Below, piece after piece: positions 61,040 through 64,000 of a DNA stretch of 64,000 nucleotides; the stretch's first letter is position 1; each line of letters begins with the position of its first letter. The DNA comes from an uncultured Roseburia sp. (GTDB lineage: Bacteria > Bacillota > Clostridia > Lachnospirales > Lachnospiraceae). The DNA lies in NCBI GenBank assembly GCA_934309475.1, contig CAKRDK010000005.1, positions 1 through 64,000 of the forward strand, written 5' to 3'. The notes beneath the pieces were generated by a model, which was not told the origin of the DNA, made no database searches, and worked only from the letters and a program-made list of their open reading frames with translations. The position numbers and the translations under genes were made by a program.

Positions 61040-61852
61040 TTACTGAAGTAAAGATAATACGCCCTGAGTAGACTGGTTAGCCTGAGCAAGCATAGACTGT
61101 CCTGCCTGAGCAAGGATGTTGTTCTTGCTGTATGTAACCATTTCTTCAGCCATATCTGTATCACGTAACTGTGATTCAGCTGCCTGTGTATTCTCAGAAA
61201 TGTTGTCCAAGTTAGCTACTGTGTGCTCTAATCTGTTCTGTAAAGCACCAAGAGTAGATCTCATGTCAGATACAGACTGGATAGCTTTCTGAACTGCATC
61301 CATAGTCTTACCAGCTGCAGAGTAGCTAGAAACTGTAAGACCAGAAATCTTTAATGAAGAAGCGTTCATGTTCTTGATAGAGATTTCAATCTTCTGTCCA
61401 GAAAGAGCACCAACCTGAAGGTTCTTGCCTGTGAAGCTACCATCTAATAAGTTCATAGAGTTGAACTGTGTTGTAGAACGGATTCTATCAACTTCAGATG
61501 TTAACTGATCAATTTCAGACTGGATAGCATCTCTATCTACAGATGTGTTAGTATCGTTAGCTGCCTGTGTAGCTAATTCGTTCATACGCTGTAAAATAGA
61601 GTGTGTCTCGTTTAATGCACCTTCAGCAACCTGGATTAAAGAGATACCGTTCTGAGCGTTGTCAGAAGCTTTGTTTAATCCACGAATCTGGCTTCTCATT
61701 TTTTCAGAAATTGATAAACCAGCTGCATCATCACCTGCACGGTTGATTCTGTAACCAGAAGATAATTTCTCTGAAGATTTTGCCTGCTGTCCTGTTGTGA
61801 TTCCTAACTGACGATTAGCGTTCATCGCTGTAAGATTGTGCTGTACTACCAT
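61040..61852 (-). CDS. hag: Flagellin
   Basis: This encodes 270 residues, a short flagellin made almost only of the conserved D0/D1 parts. The N-terminus (VVQHNLTAMNANRQLGITTG, LSSGYRINRAGDDAAGLSISEKMRSQIRGL) and C-terminus (RDTDMAEEMVTYSKNNILAQAGQSMLAQANQSTQGVLSLLQ) are canonical. The central variable part is only about 60 residues and rich in Ser (ASSLKISGLTVSSYSAAGK), offering candidate O-glycosylation sites. The TLR5-contact area reads LQRMNELATQAAN, keeping the Arg and Leu of the known site. Exported by the flagellar system, so no signal peptide. It is controlled by a SigD promoter and a leader with a CsrA-type hairpin. Confidence 0.97.
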   Translation of the reverse strand: MVVQHNLTAMNANRQLGITTGQQAKSSEKLSSGYRINRAGDDAAGLSISEKMRSQIRGLNKASDNAQNGISLIQVAEGALNETHSILQRMNELATQAANDTNTSVDRDAIQSEIDQLTSEVDRIRSTTQFNSMNLLDGSFTGKNLQVGALSGQKIEISIKNMNASSLKISGLTVSSYSAAGKTMDAVQKAIQSVSDMRSTLGALQNRLEHTVANLDNISENTQAAESQLRDTDMAEEMVTYSKNNILAQAGQSMLAQANQSTQGVLSLLQ

Positions 61853-61862
61853 AATTTAATTT

Positions 61863-61894
61863 CCTCCTTGAATTCGGTGCAGCTTCCTTGCTGC
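61863..61894 (-). promoter_or_regulatory. CsrA-type site in the flagellin leader
   Basis: In the minus-strand leader a small hairpin GCAGC-AAGGAA-GCTGC (61879-61894) shows GGA in its loop, and ten bases further on lies AAGGAGG, the flagellin Shine-Dalgarno sequence. In Bacillus subtilis CsrA represses hag by binding one upstream hairpin and the Shine-Dalgarno region; this arrangement is the same. Binding here is inferred. Confidence 0.6.
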
Positions 61895-61984
61895 AATTAT
61901 TATTGTGTTGCGACATCCATCTTCCTGACCGTACGCTTCATTCCAACTTCTGTCACCAAGTAACACTTCGTTTACTTGATATAT

Positions 61985-62011
61985 ATATCGGACATTCTAT
62001 CCGATACTTTA
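61985..62011 (-). promoter_or_regulatory. SigD (sigma-28) promoter of flagellin
   Basis: The minus strand reads TAAA (62008-62011), 16 bases, CCGATAT (61985-61991). This is the classical late flagellar promoter. Transcription would give a leader of about 125 bases that also contains a CAAGTAA..TTACTTG hairpin. Confidence 0.9.
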
Positions 62012-62077
62012 TAGAAAAAAGAAAATTTTTTTCTTTTTTTCTACAGAATAATTTGGGTGGGCAAACCCACATAGACT

Positions 62078-62557
62078 CTATTTCTTACTATCTGTAAACT
62101 GCGGGTCAATATAATTCGTCTTCATCATATTCTTATAATACTGATTTACGACCTTCTGGCTTGTCCTGACTTCTCTCGCCTGCTTCCGAATGGAACTGAA
62201 TTTCTGCGTCATCAAATCTTTGTTCCGCATCTCCTGCGCCTGAATGCTTGCGCTTTTCTCCGTCAACTTGCGAATATACTCCTGCATTTCTTTTATCTCA
62301 TCTGCATACTGTGCCTTGTGTTGTTCTAAGTCCTCTCTTGCCTTTTCAAAAACTTCCTTGAATCCATCATCAAGTTTGTTTAACTCATCGACAAGTTTTG
62401 CCTTCTCCTCTACCGTCTTGTCAAATTCATCCGGCTCAAGGTTCGGATTCTCTAACTCCTGCTTCTGTCTCTTATTCAACATCATTATCATGTCAAGTAT
62501 TTCATTTTTTTTCTTCAGGCTCTGTACCAGAACTGCAATATATGGATTTTTTTCCAT
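62078..62557 (-). CDS. FliT/FlgN-like flagellar chaperone (coiled coil)
   Basis: This encodes 159 residues from MEKNPYIAVLVQSLKKKNEIL at 62555-62557, eight bases after GAGGG. It is a soluble helical coiled-coil protein (heptads through EKAKLVDELNKLDDGFKEVFEKAREDLEQHKAQY). The position just after fliS and the N-terminal YxxxLxxSLKKKxEIL pattern fit the small flagellar export chaperones FliT (for FliD) or FlgN (for FlgK/FlgL). Primary sequence is too variable to choose. Confidence 0.6.
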   Translation of the reverse strand: MEKNPYIAVLVQSLKKKNEILDMIMMLNKRQKQELENPNLEPDEFDKTVEEKAKLVDELNKLDDGFKEVFEKAREDLEQHKAQYADEIKEMQEYIRKLTEKSASIQAQEMRNKDLMTQKFSSIRKQAREVRTSQKVVNQYYKNMMKTNYIDPQFTDSKK

Positions 62558-62583
62558 CTTTTTTTCCCTCATGCTTTATACAT

Positions 62584-62958
62584 TTAATTATTTCCTGTTC
62601 GCATTACTTCTTTCCAGGTATCACGCATAGTACGCAAATGTTTCAAGACTTCCTCTAATGCTTCCTTATCCTTTTTCATGTTTGCATACAACAAACGCTG
62701 TTGCAGGTAGCTGTAGACATTATCAAAATCTTTCGCAACCGGATATTTGTGATTTAATGTCGCCTGAAATTCTTCAATAATCCGCTCCACCTTGATGATA
62801 TTTGTGTAGGCCTTCTCAACATCATTTGCCTCAACTGCTGAAATTGCCAAATTACAAAATTTAATTGCGCCATCATATAGCATTAGCGTCAGCTCTGCTG
62901 GCGTAGCTGTCATCACTTTGTTATTTGCATATGCTGCATATCCCTTATTTGCTAACAT
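62584..62958 (-). CDS. fliS: Flagellar secretion chaperone FliS
   Basis: This encodes 124 residues. YAAYANNKVMTATPAELTLMLYDGAIKFCNLAISAVEANDVEKAYTNIIKVERIIEEFQATL is typical of FliS, a four-helix export chaperone that binds the flagellin C-terminus and prevents early polymerisation. It lies 38 bases after fliD and 26 bases before the next chaperone-like gene. Confidence 0.96.
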   Translation of the reverse strand: MLANKGYAAYANNKVMTATPAELTLMLYDGAIKFCNLAISAVEANDVEKAYTNIIKVERIIEEFQATLNHKYPVAKDFDNVYSYLQQRLLYANMKKDKEALEEVLKHLRTMRDTWKEVMRTGNN

Positions 62959-62996
62959 TAATAACCTCCATGTATGTATAATATTCTGTATTCATT

Positions 62997-64000
62997 TTAA
63001 CCTAACAAGCTTGAGAGCGAAGATGAACTGCTGTTTAATTTTGCAAGTGCTGTCTCCATTGCTGAGAATTTAGAATAATAGTAATCTTCTTTGTCCTGCA
63101 ATTTTTCTTCCCACTTTGTAATCAAGTCTGTATAATCGCTGTATTCTGATGCCATTTCCTTATCATTGTAAACCGTATAAATACTGCTCAACGTTGAAGA
63201 CTTCATCTTTTTATCAATGGATGAGTAAAGATTCTTTGCAAGCCCCTGCATAAATTCAACCACAGTATCCGGATCGTTTGTAATTGCAGCCATCAGCTTA
63301 TCTGTCTTTCCAGATGTTGCCGCATCATCTTCATCTCCATAGATATGATATGCATACTCCTCATTTTCTGCAGCATTCAAATATCCTAAAGTCTGAATTC
63401 CAAAGCTTGAAAGATAATATGTACTACCATTGACCTCAACTCCTTTTGACATTGCAGATGTCATTCCTGAAATAAGAGTCTCTAATGTATCATCACGACG
63501 TAACAAGGCTGATTTAATTTTCTCTTCCCACTTCTCTATCTCAGTATCAGACATTGCGTCTTTCTCATCATCCGTCAGTGGTTCATAGCCCTTTGCACTG
63601 TCTGCATTATAAAGGGAATTCATCTCATTAATCAATGCATTATACTGTGTAAAGAAATCCTTAATCTTATCATAAATCCCCTGCACATCTGTGCTTACTG
63701 TCGTAGTTACTGCAGTGGCCTCCGTTGCATCATATGTCTCACTTGTAATAGCATTGGCAGTAATTGTAAGCCCATTGATTGTAAAGGAACTGGAGGCACC
63801 TGTATATTCGATTCCATTTACATAAATGGTCGCATCCTGTCCATCGATTTTTTTAGCATCTGAATTATAAGCTGTGGAGCCTAAAATAGAGCTGGCTGAC
63901 TGAACTTTTGAGACAAAATCTGCAATTGCATCCGCATCGGAAGCATCAAGACTACTTACATTGCTATACTTCTCCATAGTCTCTTCAGCCGTCTCCATTG
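62997..64000 (-). CDS. fliD: Flagellar filament cap protein FliD, C-terminal part (partial at window edge)
   Basis: The open frame runs to the end of the window and its 5' end is missing; about 334 residues are visible. The sequence IDGQDATIYVNGIEYTGASSSFTINGLTITANAIT and GIYDKIKDFFTQYNALINEMNSLYNADSAKGYEPLTDDEKDAMSDTEIEKWEEKIKSALLRRDDTL is diagnostic of the FliD D2/D1 segments. The C-terminal YSKFSAMETALAKLNSSSSSLSSLLG is the cap-oligomerisation end. FliD caps the growing filament and guides flagellin folding. It starts the fliD-fliS-chaperone unit on the minus strand. Confidence 0.96.
   Translation of the reverse strand, partial: METAEETMEKYSNVSSLDASDADAIADFVSKVQSASSILGSTAYNSDAKKIDGQDATIYVNGIEYTGASSSFTINGLTITANAITSETYDATEATAVTTTVSTDVQGIYDKIKDFFTQYNALINEMNSLYNADSAKGYEPLTDDEKDAMSDTEIEKWEEKIKSALLRRDDTLETLISGMTSAMSKGVEVNGSTYYLSSFGIQTLGYLNAAENEEYAYHIYGDEDDAATSGKTDKLMAAITNDPDTVVEFMQGLAKNLYSSIDKKMKSSTLSSIYTVYNDKEMASEYSDYTDLITKWEEKLQDKEDYYYSKFSAMETALAKLNSSSSSLSSLLG

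Overview
The window looks like chromosome of a motile, pectin-degrading Lachnospiraceae bacterium (Clostridia). The evidence is the Gram-positive rpoBC/ribosomal arrangement, strong AGGAGG ribosome binding sites, SigA promoters, a SigD-type (sigma-28) flagellin promoter, a class B sortase and large surface proteins typical of gut Lachnospiraceae. A Lachnospira-like organism would fit the combined pectinesterase/pectate lyase and the flagella, but the species cannot be fixed from sequence alone.

Layout. (1) Positions 1-1.4 kb, minus strand: the str operon rpsL-rpsG-fusA (fusA cut by the window edge) with its own consensus promoter. (2) 1.5-19.2 kb, minus: a cell-surface cassette inserted between rpoC and rpsL. 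In transcription order it holds a giant secreted protein with 27 tandem Ig-like repeats, a class B sortase, a leucine-rich-repeat wall protein with a TPTTG-type sorting signal and, after a terminator, a 2225-residue membrane-anchored pectinesterase plus pectate lyase. (3) 19.3-31.3 kb, minus: rpmG-secE-nusG-rplK-rplA, rplJ-rplL (with an L10 leader attenuator and a perfect promoter) and rpoB-rpoC (own promoter). A four-copy degenerate repeat lies between rplK and rplA. (4) 31.5-32.8 kb, plus: an orphan FliD-like gene. (5) 32.9-57.5 kb, minus: a long run of tightly packed glycan genes. It holds CgeB-like and family-2 glycosyltransferases, three LicD proteins, a CDP-glycerol-phosphotransferase-like enzyme, aminosugar-type genes (DegT aminotransferase, radical SAM, pyruvyl transferase family, WbqC, GNAT) and a complete 2-hydroxyethylphosphonate branch (PEP mutase fused to a cytidylyltransferase, phosphonopyruvate decarboxylase, iron alcohol dehydrogenase, separate LicC/PntC-like cytidylyltransferase). 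A Rpn-family nuclease/transposase gene and a frameshifted membrane gene interrupt it. (6) 57.6-61.0 kb, plus: three more glycosyltransferases. (7) 61.0-64.0 kb, minus: flagellin, a FliT/FlgN-like chaperone, fliS and the 3' part of fliD.

How it fits together. The glycan run lies between FliD-like and flagellin/fliD genes. The promoter in front of its largest block (55.2 kb) matches the flagellin promoter: both read TAAA, 16 nt, CCGATAT on the minus strand. My main inference is that this is a flagellar glycosylation island, co-expressed with late flagellar genes, that builds a glycan carrying a phosphonate (probably 2-hydroxyethylphosphonate delivered from a CMP-activated donor by LicD-type enzymes). 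The early chemistry resembles the first steps of fosfomycin and phosphinothricin synthesis, but it is coupled to LicD transferases instead of antibiotic tailoring enzymes. The glycan's attachment to flagellin is inferred, not shown.
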